From Lachnospiraceae bacterium (GTDB taxonomy: Bacteria > Bacillota > Clostridia > Lachnospirales > Lachnospiraceae): a stretch of 64,000 bases of DNA. Position numbers and translations under genes: made by a program. The stretch is from contig JAFVBO010000029.1 in assembly GCA_017479935.1 (NCBI GenBank), positions 40,103 to 104,102 of the forward strand, read 5' to 3'. A model generated the notes under the pieces. The model saw only the letters and a list, made by a program, of their open reading frames with translations. It did no database searches and was not told where the DNA came from. Below are positions 24,226-32,415 of the stretch, in pieces (positions within the stretch are counted from its first letter, which is position 1; every line of letters begins with the position of its first letter).

Positions 24226-26055
24226 ATGGAACAAAGCACCCCAAAACGCGCCAGCGCCTTTACGATCCGGATGAATAAGCTGAAGACGTACTTTTCCAAG
24301 CCCCACAACGTCATTCTGCTGCTCATGGGTATCGTCCTAAGCTTTACCACCATTGCTCCGATCGTCGCCATCGTTCAGGACACCTTCGCCATTCACCCCG
24401 GCACCATCGATGCGCATCTGACCGGGCAGTCTTCCGGTTATACGCTGGTCAACTACACCGATCTCTTTACCAGCCGTCTGGCGGGCACCAACCTGTGGAC
24501 CCCGCTTGGGAACACGATCCTGCTGGCCGTCGGGACCTGCGTGGTCGCCATTCTCTTCGGCGGCATCATGGCCTTTCTGGTCACCCGGACGGACTTGGCA
24601 TGGAAACAATACTTAAGTTCTATCTTTATTTTCCCCTACATCATGCCCCAGTGGACGCTCGCGGTTGTGTGGCAGCATCTGTTTAACTCCAATGCCATCA
24701 CCGGTACTTCCAACGGTTTGCTTGCTTCCCTGTTCGGGATCACCATGCCGCTCTGGTGGTGTAAGGGAATATTCCCCAGCGTAGTCGTGCTGGGTCTTCA
24801 CTACGCTCCCTTCGCCTACATCCTGATCGGCGGTATCTTCCGCAACATGGATGCCAACCTGGAGGAAGCCGCCACGATCCTGGATACTCCCAAGTGGAAA
24901 ATCATGACCCGCGTCACGCTTCCCATGGTAAAGCCCGCTATCCTCTCCACTATTCTGCTGGTGTTCGGAAGCGCCATGGGCTCCTACCCGGTCCCCCACT
25001 ATCTGGGCCTGTCCACCCTCGCCACCAAGTACGTGTCCATGAACTCCAAGTACACCGGCGAGGCCAGCATCCTGGCCATCATCATGATGGTCTTCGGCGT
25101 GGCGATCATGCTGCTCAACCAGCTTTCGCTCACCAGCCGCAAAAACTACACCACGGTCAGCGGCAAATCCGGACAGATTTCCAAAATCCGTCTCGGCAAG
25201 GCCGGGCGTTACATCATCGCCCTGATCCTCGTCGTTCTGACGTTCTTTACCAGTATCTTCCCGATCATCTCCTTCGCATTCGAGACGTTCCTTCCGAACC
25301 CCGGCGACTACTCGTTCCTGTACACCGGTGATGTCTCGAACCTCACCACCAAGTGGTGGATCACGGCGGAGAACGTGACCGAGAACGGTATGTACGGACA
25401 GATGGGTATCCTGTACAACAACACGATCTGGACGGCCTTCAAGGGTACCATGCTGGTCAGCGTGGCCTGCGCGCTTCTCGCCGGAACCATCGGAACCCTG
25501 ATCGGCTACGCAGTTTCCAAGAGCCGCCGCAGCAAGTGGACGAACTACGTCAACAGCGTCGCGTTCCTGCCGTACCTGATGCCCTCCATCGCCGTCGGTG
25601 TTGCCTTCTTCGTTCTGTTTTCCAATAAGTACATCAACCTGTTTAACACCTATACGCTCTTAATTATTGTCGGTACCGTCAAGTACATTCCCTTCGCCAG
25701 CCGAAGCTCGTTAAACTCCATGCTTCAGCTCTCGGGGGAAATCGAGGAATCCGCCATCATCCTGAACATCCCCTGGATCAAGCGCATGACGCGCATCATC
25801 ATCCCGATCCAGAAATCGTCCATCTTAAGCGGATACCTGCTGCCGTTTATGACCTGCCTGCGTGAGCTGTCTCTGTTCATGCTGCTCTGCGTGCAGGGCT
25901 TCATCCTTTCCACCACTCTGGACTACTTCGACGAGATGGGTCTCTACGCCTTCTCCAGCGGCATCAACCTGATCCTCATCGTCACGATCCTGGTCTGCAA
26001 CACGATCGTCAACAAAGTCACAGGGGCCAGCCTTGACAAAGGTATAGGAGGTTAA
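24226..26055 (+). CDS. ABC importer permease, two fused membrane halves
   Basis: 609-residue inner permease with two BPD_transp_1 modules in one chain, about 12 spans in total. Each half carries an EAA-type coupling loop for the ATPase: EEAATILDTPKWKIM with LPMVKPAI (about residues 208-240) and EESAIILNIPWIKRM with IPIQKSSI (about 508-535). Such fusion is standard in the Fe(III)/thiamine/2-aminoethylphosphonate branch of the superfamily. AAAGGAGGAGACG precedes ATG. The ATPase gene starts 4 bases after its stop, so the two are tightly coupled. Confidence 0.9.
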   Translation: MEQSTPKRASAFTIRMNKLKTYFSKPHNVILLLMGIVLSFTTIAPIVAIVQDTFAIHPGTIDAHLTGQSSGYTLVNYTDLFTSRLAGTNLWTPLGNTILLAVGTCVVAILFGGIMAFLVTRTDLAWKQYLSSIFIFPYIMPQWTLAVVWQHLFNSNAITGTSNGLLASLFGITMPLWWCKGIFPSVVVLGLHYAPFAYILIGGIFRNMDANLEEAATILDTPKWKIMTRVTLPMVKPAILSTILLVFGSAMGSYPVPHYLGLSTLATKYVSMNSKYTGEASILAIIMMVFGVAIMLLNQLSLTSRKNYTTVSGKSGQISKIRLGKAGRYIIALILVVLTFFTSIFPIISFAFETFLPNPGDYSFLYTGDVSNLTTKWWITAENVTENGMYGQMGILYNNTIWTAFKGTMLVSVACALLAGTIGTLIGYAVSKSRRSKWTNYVNSVAFLPYLMPSIAVGVAFFVLFSNKYINLFNTYTLLIIVGTVKYIPFASRSSLNSMLQLSGEIEESAIILNIPWIKRMTRIIIPIQKSSILSGYLLPFMTCLRELSLFMLLCVQGFILSTTLDYFDEMGLYAFSSGINLILIVTILVCNTIVNKVTGASLDKGIGG

Positions 26056-26058
26056 TGT

Positions 26059-27678
26059 ATGCCGGAAATCAGATTGGAACACGTTACGAAACGTTGGAAT
26101 AAATTTTACGCAACCGACGATGTCAGCATGGTCATCAAAGACAACGCCTTTGTCACGCTTCTGGGCCCCTCCGGCTGCGGCAAAACCACCATCCTGCGTA
26201 TGATCGCGGGTCTGGAAACGCCCACCACCGGCCGCATCACGATCGGCGACAAAGTGGTCTTCGACAGCGACCTTGGCATCAACATCCCCGCCAACAAGCG
26301 AAAAGTAGGTTTCCTTTTCCAGAACTACGCGCTGTGGCCGAACATGACGGTCTATGAAAACATCTCCTTCGGCCTAACCAATGTGAAGGAAGAGATGCCG
26401 AAGATCGATTTCGAGGCCCGGACAAACGCCCGCCTCGCCGAAATCCTCGCGAAACCGCAGGATGTGGTAAAGATCGTGGAGGACTGCCGGGACAAACGGG
26501 GCAAGATCGACGAAAAGCGCGCCTACATCAAGCTGATCGACGCGTTCACGATCTCCATGCCCACGGCGAAAAAGCTGTTTGGCTATCACCTGGAAAGCGG
26601 GAAAAACGTAGCCGCCGAGGCGGAAGCCCTGGCCAAGAAGGCTGCGGACGCCAAAGCAAGCGAAGGCTTAAATGACGCCTTCGAGTTTGTGAAGGACGGC
26701 CAGGTCGTGATGGAGGAGCGGCGCCTTTCCAAGGAAGAAATCGACCTCGCCGTGCGCCGCGTCTCCCGCATCGTCAAGATCGGCATGTTCATGGACCGCT
26801 ATCCAGCCGAGCTATCCGGCGGCCAGCAGCAGCGTGTGGCCATCGCCCGCACCCTGGCCCCCGAGCCCACGGTACTATTCATGGACGAACCGCTCTCCAA
26901 CCTGGATGCCAAGCTCCGCCTGGAGATGCGCTACGAGCTGCAGCGTCTGCATGTGGAAACCGGTTCCACCTTCGTTTACGTCACACACGATCAGATGGAG
27001 GCCATGACGCTCGCCACGCAGATCTGCCTGGTCAACAACGGCGTTCTGCAGCAGTACGATGTTCCGCTCACCGTCTACAACGAGCCCGCCAACACCTTCG
27101 TCGCGGACTTCGTCGGCAATCCGTCCATCAATTTCATCGAAGCAAACGGAAAGCAGACCCCGGACGGATCGCTTGCCCTCACCCTGTTTGATAATCAGGC
27201 CGCCGTCTTCCACCCTTCCGAAGCGCTGGATCTGCCGAAGTGGTTTGACGGGCGTGACGCCGATGAAGCGGCCAAGGCCGAGGAAGAAAAGAGAAAGGCT
27301 TCCCAGAAAGGTCATGTAGAAAAAGGAAACAAGGACGAAGTCTTCCGCTACCACATCGACCGCGTGGAAGAAGACGAACTCTACGATTTTGATGTCTCAA
27401 AGATGACGCACGAAGACCTGCTCCTCGGCGTCCGCCCGGAATTTATCCAGATCGCGCCGGATGGCGAGCTGGAAGGCGAAGTATACGGTGTCATGCCGAC
27501 CGGTATGGAAACCACCGTAAAAATCCGCATCGGAAACTACCTGCTCACCGGCGTGGTCTTCGGAAGCGATCTGTTTGCGATCGGCTCCCGGGTGCGCTTC
27601 CGCGTGACAGGCGAACACGTGATGCTCTTTGACCGCAAGAGCGGCCGTCGCATCACCGTCGGATCACTAAGCTGCTAA
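26059..27678 (+). CDS. ABC importer ATPase with enlarged helical domain
   Basis: Energises the importer. Walker [10 protein letters not shown] (about residue 36), Q-loop FQNYALWPN (about 88), signature LSGGQQQR (about 252), Walker [13 protein letters not shown] and switch VTHDQ are intact, followed by a TOBE-type C-terminal region. At 539 residues it is far longer than the usual 350-370. About 110 extra residues sit between the Q-loop and the signature, in the helical subdomain that contacts the permease, and a charged segment (about 395-430) interrupts the C-terminal region. Operon partner of the fused permease, with a strong terminator after the gene. Confidence 0.9.
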   Translation: MPEIRLEHVTKRWNKFYATDDVSMVIKDNAFVTLLGPSGCGKTTILRMIAGLETPTTGRITIGDKVVFDSDLGINIPANKRKVGFLFQNYALWPNMTVYENISFGLTNVKEEMPKIDFEARTNARLAEILAKPQDVVKIVEDCRDKRGKIDEKRAYIKLIDAFTISMPTAKKLFGYHLESGKNVAAEAEALAKKAADAKASEGLNDAFEFVKDGQVVMEERRLSKEEIDLAVRRVSRIVKIGMFMDRYPAELSGGQQQRVAIARTLAPEPTVLFMDEPLSNLDAKLRLEMRYELQRLHVETGSTFVYVTHDQMEAMTLATQICLVNNGVLQQYDVPLTVYNEPANTFVADFVGNPSINFIEANGKQTPDGSLALTLFDNQAAVFHPSEALDLPKWFDGRDADEAAKAEEEKRKASQKGHVEKGNKDEVFRYHIDRVEEDELYDFDVSKMTHEDLLLGVRPEFIQIAPDGELEGEVYGVMPTGMETTVKIRIGNYLLTGVVFGSDLFAIGSRVRFRVTGEHVMLFDRKSGRRITVGSLSC

Positions 27679-27720
27679 AAGTAAGGAGGAATGTTCCTCT
27701 TTGCAGTCCCTTCGTATAGG

Positions 27721-27758
27721 AAAAGAGGGCTGCCGCTTTCGCGGCAGCCCCCTTTTTT
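27721..27758. terminator. Terminator between the ABC operon and the lyase gene
   Basis: Hairpin GGGCTGCCGC/GCGGCAGCCC with a TTTC loop, then CCTTTTTT. A partial A-rich left flank may also serve the convergent gene. Confidence 0.9.
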
Positions 27759-27793
27759 ACTGTCTGCTCCTGTGCTTGACGCCAGGCTGCTTT

Positions 27794-30700
27794 TTACTCA
27801 GCGATCTCCAGATGTACGTCGCTGAAGCGCACGCTGGCGTTACGGACTACGTAGAAGCCCACGTAGATGTAGTCAGAATCGATACCGGTTAACGGATAGT
27901 CAAAGCCCGCGGATACCGTCTCGCCGCCGTAGGTTAACGTAAAGCCATCGGACGTGCCCACGATCTTCAGATCCACCTGCGTGCCTTCCGTCAGGCTGAT
28001 CGCATCCTTCGGAGCATCGCCTACAAGCGCTTCGCTCTTACGGCCAAAGTTCACGATTGCGCCCTGGTTGCGGGAACCCGCCGCCACGTAATCGCCCATG
28101 GTGGTCGCCACGTAGGTATCGATGTACAGATCGTCACGAGCCATCAGACCGAAGGACACCTGGTTGTTCGCGAAGAACGACAGGATTTCGGCCTTGGCGG
28201 AAAGCGTGAAGGACGTACCCGCCGGAAGCATCGTGTAGTAGAACATCAGACCGTCGCTGCCGCTCGCGATCTTACCGCTGTTGTTGCTGACGGTTACGGT
28301 GATGGTTTCCCCATCGATCACAGCGCCGAAGTTGTCGGCTGTGATCTTGTTTGCGCCGCCCACGTCACCAAAAACTGTGCCGTGCCATACACGTCCGTCC
28401 GCATCGGTAAATGCCGGCCAGGGAACTGCGTTCATCTGCTCTTCGGTAGGCGTCTTGTAATCCAGGACGACGTAGTCCGGGTTGACAGCCGCGGCGAAGA
28501 ACTCCTCATAGGTGGGCTTTTCCTTGCCAAAGCTGTACGCGGCCAGGCTGGGAGCCGTTTCCTTCGACAGCTCGGCGATCAGATACGCGTGCATCTTCGC
28601 GCCAAAGCTGTTGGTGTGGGTCTGATCCAGACCGGTTGCGATCAGTTTCTCAGGGTCTTCCTTGTCGCGCTTGGCGCCCGTGAAGGCGTGCAGCCACTGC
28701 GCATTCTCTCCCATTGCCACGTTCTCGGCAATGGTAGCGGCCGTTAAATCAATCACTTCAATCTTCACACCTTCGGCCTGCAGGGCAGCTACCATATCCA
28801 GGATCGCCTGGGCATAGCTACCACCGGCAAAGGTGGTCTCGCCGATCGTCACATCCTCCGTGACATGGCCGGATGCGCCGGCGTAGCTTTCCACGGTGTT
28901 GTCATTGGTCAGACGAGCAATCGGGGTGCAGACGACAGGGGTCACGCCGCGCTCGATGGCAGGCTGAATGTAATTCACATACAGGCTGTTGGCAAAGGAG
29001 CCTTCGGTCTTGTAGTCGCCGTTCGGGTCGGTGAAGCGGGCCGCCTCGGTCTTCTCATCGTTGTGGCCGAAGCCGATGATCAGGAACATTTCCGTCTCGG
29101 CATCGCCCAGCGCCGGTACGGTCGCGCTGCCGTTCATCAGCGTATTATACTGATCCATGCCAAGGAAGTCCTTGGAGGACGCGCCGGAGCGGGCCAGGTT
29201 GTATACCGTCGCCTTAAAGTAACTGGAGAGCTCCTCGCCGTATCCTTCGCGCGGCAGATAGTACTTGTCCGCAAAAGGAGAAACGGTGGAATCGCCTACC
29301 ACCCAGAACGTGGCTTCCTGCTGTCCCCACGCGTATCCGCGGGCACCGGCAGAAGTATTGGCTCTGGCCTCATCGGTCAGAAGCAGCAGTCCGTGCATAT
29401 CGATGGAGCCATCTTCCTTGCGCTCCGGATCTACGCTTGTATCCAGGCTGACAAACCAGTCTTCACTTACCATGCTGCCTCCTGCGTTCACACTTGCCTG
29501 TTTTTCCGTATCCCAGTAGAAGCTGCTGGCGCCGAACACGTCGCCGTTTGCCTGCTTCTGCAGATCCAGCTTCTCGCCAATGTTCACGGCATCGCCGCTT
29601 CTGAAGCTGATCACGCCGTTTGCCGCAAAGCCAGTGGTGGCTCCGGTGTTGCCCGTGTACATAGCCACGTTATAGCTGCCGTTGTTGTAGCTGGTGCTGT
29701 TGTAGGCCTTGATGTTAGGGCAGGAGTTGGAATCGATACCCTTGGCCTTGTTGTTGTAAGAGATGGAGTTGATCAGCGTATGTCCGCCGGGCATGCTGGA
29801 TCCGCCCATCTTAAAGCCGTTGCCGTTTCCGGCTTCCATCACTTCGGACTCACCGAAGGTCAGGGTACCGTTGTCATCGCACAGAACCTCGGCGAACGCG
29901 AAATCCTTCGCCGTACCGCCCGCCTGCACGCGCAGGTAGCCGTTCATGTAGGTCAGAGAGTTCTTGATCGTCACTGCGCCGATCTGGCCGGTGGCCACCT
30001 TGGCAAACAGATCCCATCCGTCATCCGCGTTGTAGGCCGAAATACAGCCGTCAAACACGTTGCCTTCGCCGGTGGTCAGCTTCGCAGCAAAACCATCTGC
30101 ATCCTCAAGAGCCTTGTCCGCGTTGTTCATGGACGTGCAGTTCTTCACCAGGTTGCCTGACGGCCACAGTTCCTTCTCATCCGCGGAGGATCCGGAAACC
30201 TGCAGACCGGTGGTGCCGTTGTTGTAGAAGTTCATACGCTCTAAGACGCAGTTGTGGCCAGCCAGCTGCATGCCGGGCAGACCGTTCTTGGTGCGGGTCA
30301 CGTTGATCTTGGAGATGTTCCAGAAGTCACCCCAAACCTTAAAGCCGCGTCCCGTGGTGCCAAAGTCTAACGTAGCAAACTTGCCGTCCGCCGTCGTGAG
30401 GGTGATCGGCGCGTCTTCCTGGCCACTTCTGCCGCGGAAAACGGTCAGTTCCTTCTCAGACAGGTCATACACAGCGGTCTCAAGCAGAATGGTCTGTCCG
30501 GGAGCCGCATAGTTTAAAGCGGTCTGGATATCCACCGCATCCTCTGCGGAAGTACCGGCGGCTTCTGCTTTTCCGTTCGGGCTTACGTAAATGACGCCAT
30601 CCTGACCCAGCGCGCGCTGCGTCACGGTGATGGAGTAGGTAGCCGTCTCATAGCTGGAAAGCTTCTCAAAAGCGCTGAAAGCAAAATCCTCAGCAGGCGT

Positions 30701-32302
30701 GAAGGCCACGGAGATCTCCGCAGAGTCTTCCGCCATGTCAAACTGGCACTTGCTGTAGCGACCCGCGGTCACGGCAACGCCTTCCGCCACGGTCTCACCA
30801 TTCTTGCTGACCACGGCGGTACCATCCGCGTTGGCCTTGAACATCAGCTCGTAGGAACCACCCGTCGTCGTAGCCGCGCTGGCGATGGTGCCAGTCAGAT
30901 CCACGTACGTCGTGGGCTGCGGTGCCCAGTTTTCGGCGCTCCACGCGCTGGTCGTAAACTCGATGTTGCTGAAGGTGGCGTTGATGCCACGGGCTACTGC
31001 CAGGGCCACGTACGCCGCGTTCTTTTCCTGCATGGTCAGCGGATCATTTAATTCCGCATAAGAGGCAACGCTCAGCGCGTTGGCATCCTTGGCAGGAATA
31101 TAGTAGGTATAGCTGCCGATTACATCGCCGGTCTCGATGTCAAGCTGAGTGGCGATGTAAGCCGAATCCGTCTTTTCCAGGCGAACCCGGTAGGTCTTTC
31201 CGGCCTCGATCTTGTTCGCGACGCCTTCGGAGGTCCACCAGCCAAAGCGGGTCGCGGCGATCTCGTTCTCATCCGAAGCCTCGGGCTTGTGAATGCCCGT
31301 ATAGGCGCGGATACCCGTGGTGATGGCCGATTCCGGCGAAGTGTTCACGCCGCCGTAAGGAAGCTTCGTGGCGCCAACGGAAACCAGGTTTGCCATCCAG
31401 TTGCCGGACACGCCCTCTTCACCAAGCGCGTCACGGACCATCAGGGCGAAGCCCTCCTGTCCGTCCGGCGTGGGGTTGACCTGGTCGATCGTCACATCCG
31501 CCTGCAGGCAGAAATTCGTGGTCGTGGGATCAATCACGGTGTAGTAGTAGCTGCCGCCGTCCGCCGGGGAGTCCGCGACGAACTTGCCGCCCTTCTTCGC
31601 GATGCTGCCGTCTTCATTAAAGAGGGCCGATCCTAACGATACCGGCGCTTCGATGTCTTCTCCGGAGGAGATTAAAACGTTGCGGTCGGCCCCGGTGGAT
31701 ACGCCGAAGTAGCGGAAAGCCCAGGCAGGCTCACCGGAAACGGCTTCGCCGGCTTCTTCCGTAACCTTGATCGTGTACACACGCGCGCCGCGCTGATTGG
31801 CCTCATCGTAGGGAGAAGCCAGCTTGTAGCTGCCGGCCGGAAGCGTGTAGGTCAGCGTCTGCTTGTCCGTTCCGTGCACGATGGAGATGCCCTCCGCGTT
31901 CGCGACGGCGTTTCCGCTTCCGTCTAACAGAGCCACAGCCGAATCGTTGGATCCTCCGTTACTGGACACGACGATTTCCGCCTTGGCCTCGCCCGTGACG
32001 GTAAAGTCGATGCTGCCGGAGAGGGCCTTGCCCACTTCCACAGACGTCACGCCCTTGTCCTCTTTCCAGCGCTTCGTCACGGTGCCGGCGGTCTTAAAAT
32101 ACCCCGTGCCTTCCACGTCAACCGCTGTGTCAGCGGCAATCGCCTCTTTGTCCTCCGCGGCGGTAAGGCCTGTCGCTTCAAACGTGTGTGTCTCTTCTGC
32201 CGCCAGGGAAACTAACCCAAACGCGAAGAGGGCAATGGCCAGAACCAGACTGCCAACAAGCAGCCCGAAGCCATGCCGGTTTCGATGTCTCTTTGTTTCC
32301 AT
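27794..32302 (-). CDS. Secreted pectate lyase (PL9)/rhamnogalacturonan acetylesterase-like (CE12) protein
   Basis: 1502-residue exported enzyme. A signal peptide (about 1-35) is followed by Ser/Thr/Gly-rich beta domains that may bind carbohydrate (about 40-560). A right-handed beta-helix of the PL9 type runs from about 570 to 960, with LNYAAPGQTILLE, DADGFAAKL and NADDGWDLFAK, where calcium and the catalytic Lys are expected. An SGNH hydrolase of the CE12 type spans about 1000-1245, with GDSTVS, GFGHND and DQTHTN giving Ser, Asn and Asp/His. A further beta domain ends the chain. No cell-wall sorting signal is visible, so it is probably released. Together the domains would cut and deacetylate pectin. 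Confidence 0.9.
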   Translation of the reverse strand: METKRHRNRHGFGLLVGSLVLAIALFAFGLVSLAAEETHTFEATGLTAAEDKEAIAADTAVDVEGTGYFKTAGTVTKRWKEDKGVTSVEVGKALSGSIDFTVTGEAKAEIVVSSNGGSNDSAVALLDGSGNAVANAEGISIVHGTDKQTLTYTLPAGSYKLASPYDEANQRGARVYTIKVTEEAGEAVSGEPAWAFRYFGVSTGADRNVLISSGEDIEAPVSLGSALFNEDGSIAKKGGKFVADSPADGGSYYYTVIDPTTTNFCLQADVTIDQVNPTPDGQEGFALMVRDALGEEGVSGNWMANLVSVGATKLPYGGVNTSPESAITTGIRAYTGIHKPEASDENEIAATRFGWWTSEGVANKIEAGKTYRVRLEKTDSAYIATQLDIETGDVIGSYTYYIPAKDANALSVASYAELNDPLTMQEKNAAYVALAVARGINATFSNIEFTTSAWSAENWAPQPTTYVDLTGTIASAATTTGGSYELMFKANADGTAVVSKNGETVAEGVAVTAGRYSKCQFDMAEDSAEISVAFTPAEDFAFSAFEKLSSYETATYSITVTQRALGQDGVIYVSPNGKAEAAGTSAEDAVDIQTALNYAAPGQTILLETAVYDLSEKELTVFRGRSGQEDAPITLTTADGKFATLDFGTTGRGFKVWGDFWNISKINVTRTKNGLPGMQLAGHNCVLERMNFYNNGTTGLQVSGSSADEKELWPSGNLVKNCTSMNNADKALEDADGFAAKLTTGEGNVFDGCISAYNADDGWDLFAKVATGQIGAVTIKNSLTYMNGYLRVQAGGTAKDFAFAEVLCDDNGTLTFGESEVMEAGNGNGFKMGGSSMPGGHTLINSISYNNKAKGIDSNSCPNIKAYNSTSYNNGSYNVAMYTGNTGATTGFAANGVISFRSGDAVNIGEKLDLQKQANGDVFGASSFYWDTEKQASVNAGGSMVSEDWFVSLDTSVDPERKEDGSIDMHGLLLLTDEARANTSAGARGYAWGQQEATFWVVGDSTVSPFADKYYLPREGYGEELSSYFKATVYNLARSGASSKDFLGMDQYNTLMNGSATVPALGDAETEMFLIIGFGHNDEKTEAARFTDPNGDYKTEGSFANSLYVNYIQPAIERGVTPVVCTPIARLTNDNTVESYAGASGHVTEDVTIGETTFAGGSYAQAILDMVAALQAEGVKIEVIDLTAATIAENVAMGENAQWLHAFTGAKRDKEDPEKLIATGLDQTHTNSFGAKMHAYLIAELSKETAPSLAAYSFGKEKPTYEEFFAAAVNPDYVVLDYKTPTEEQMNAVPWPAFTDADGRVWHGTVFGDVGGANKITADNFGAVIDGETITVTVSNNSGKIASGSDGLMFYYTMLPAGTSFTLSAKAEILSFFANNQVSFGLMARDDLYIDTYVATTMGDYVAAGSRNQGAIVNFGRKSEALVGDAPKDAISLTEGTQVDLKIVGTSDGFTLTYGGETVSAGFDYPLTGIDSDYIYVGFYVVRNASVRFSDVHLEIAE

Positions 32303-32415
32303 CCTTTTCTCCTTCCTCTGCGGTAAGCCTTGCGGGCAACCGGCAGAAATGAAATTTCACTGGGGCGTAAAGCTTCCTGCCACCAGCTTATGTATAGCGA
32401 AAGATCGAGCCCCTT

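Noticed and set aside
28865..30160. 431-codon frame on the plus strand
   Set aside because: Antisense of the pectate lyase/esterase, which has a signal peptide and recognised domains.
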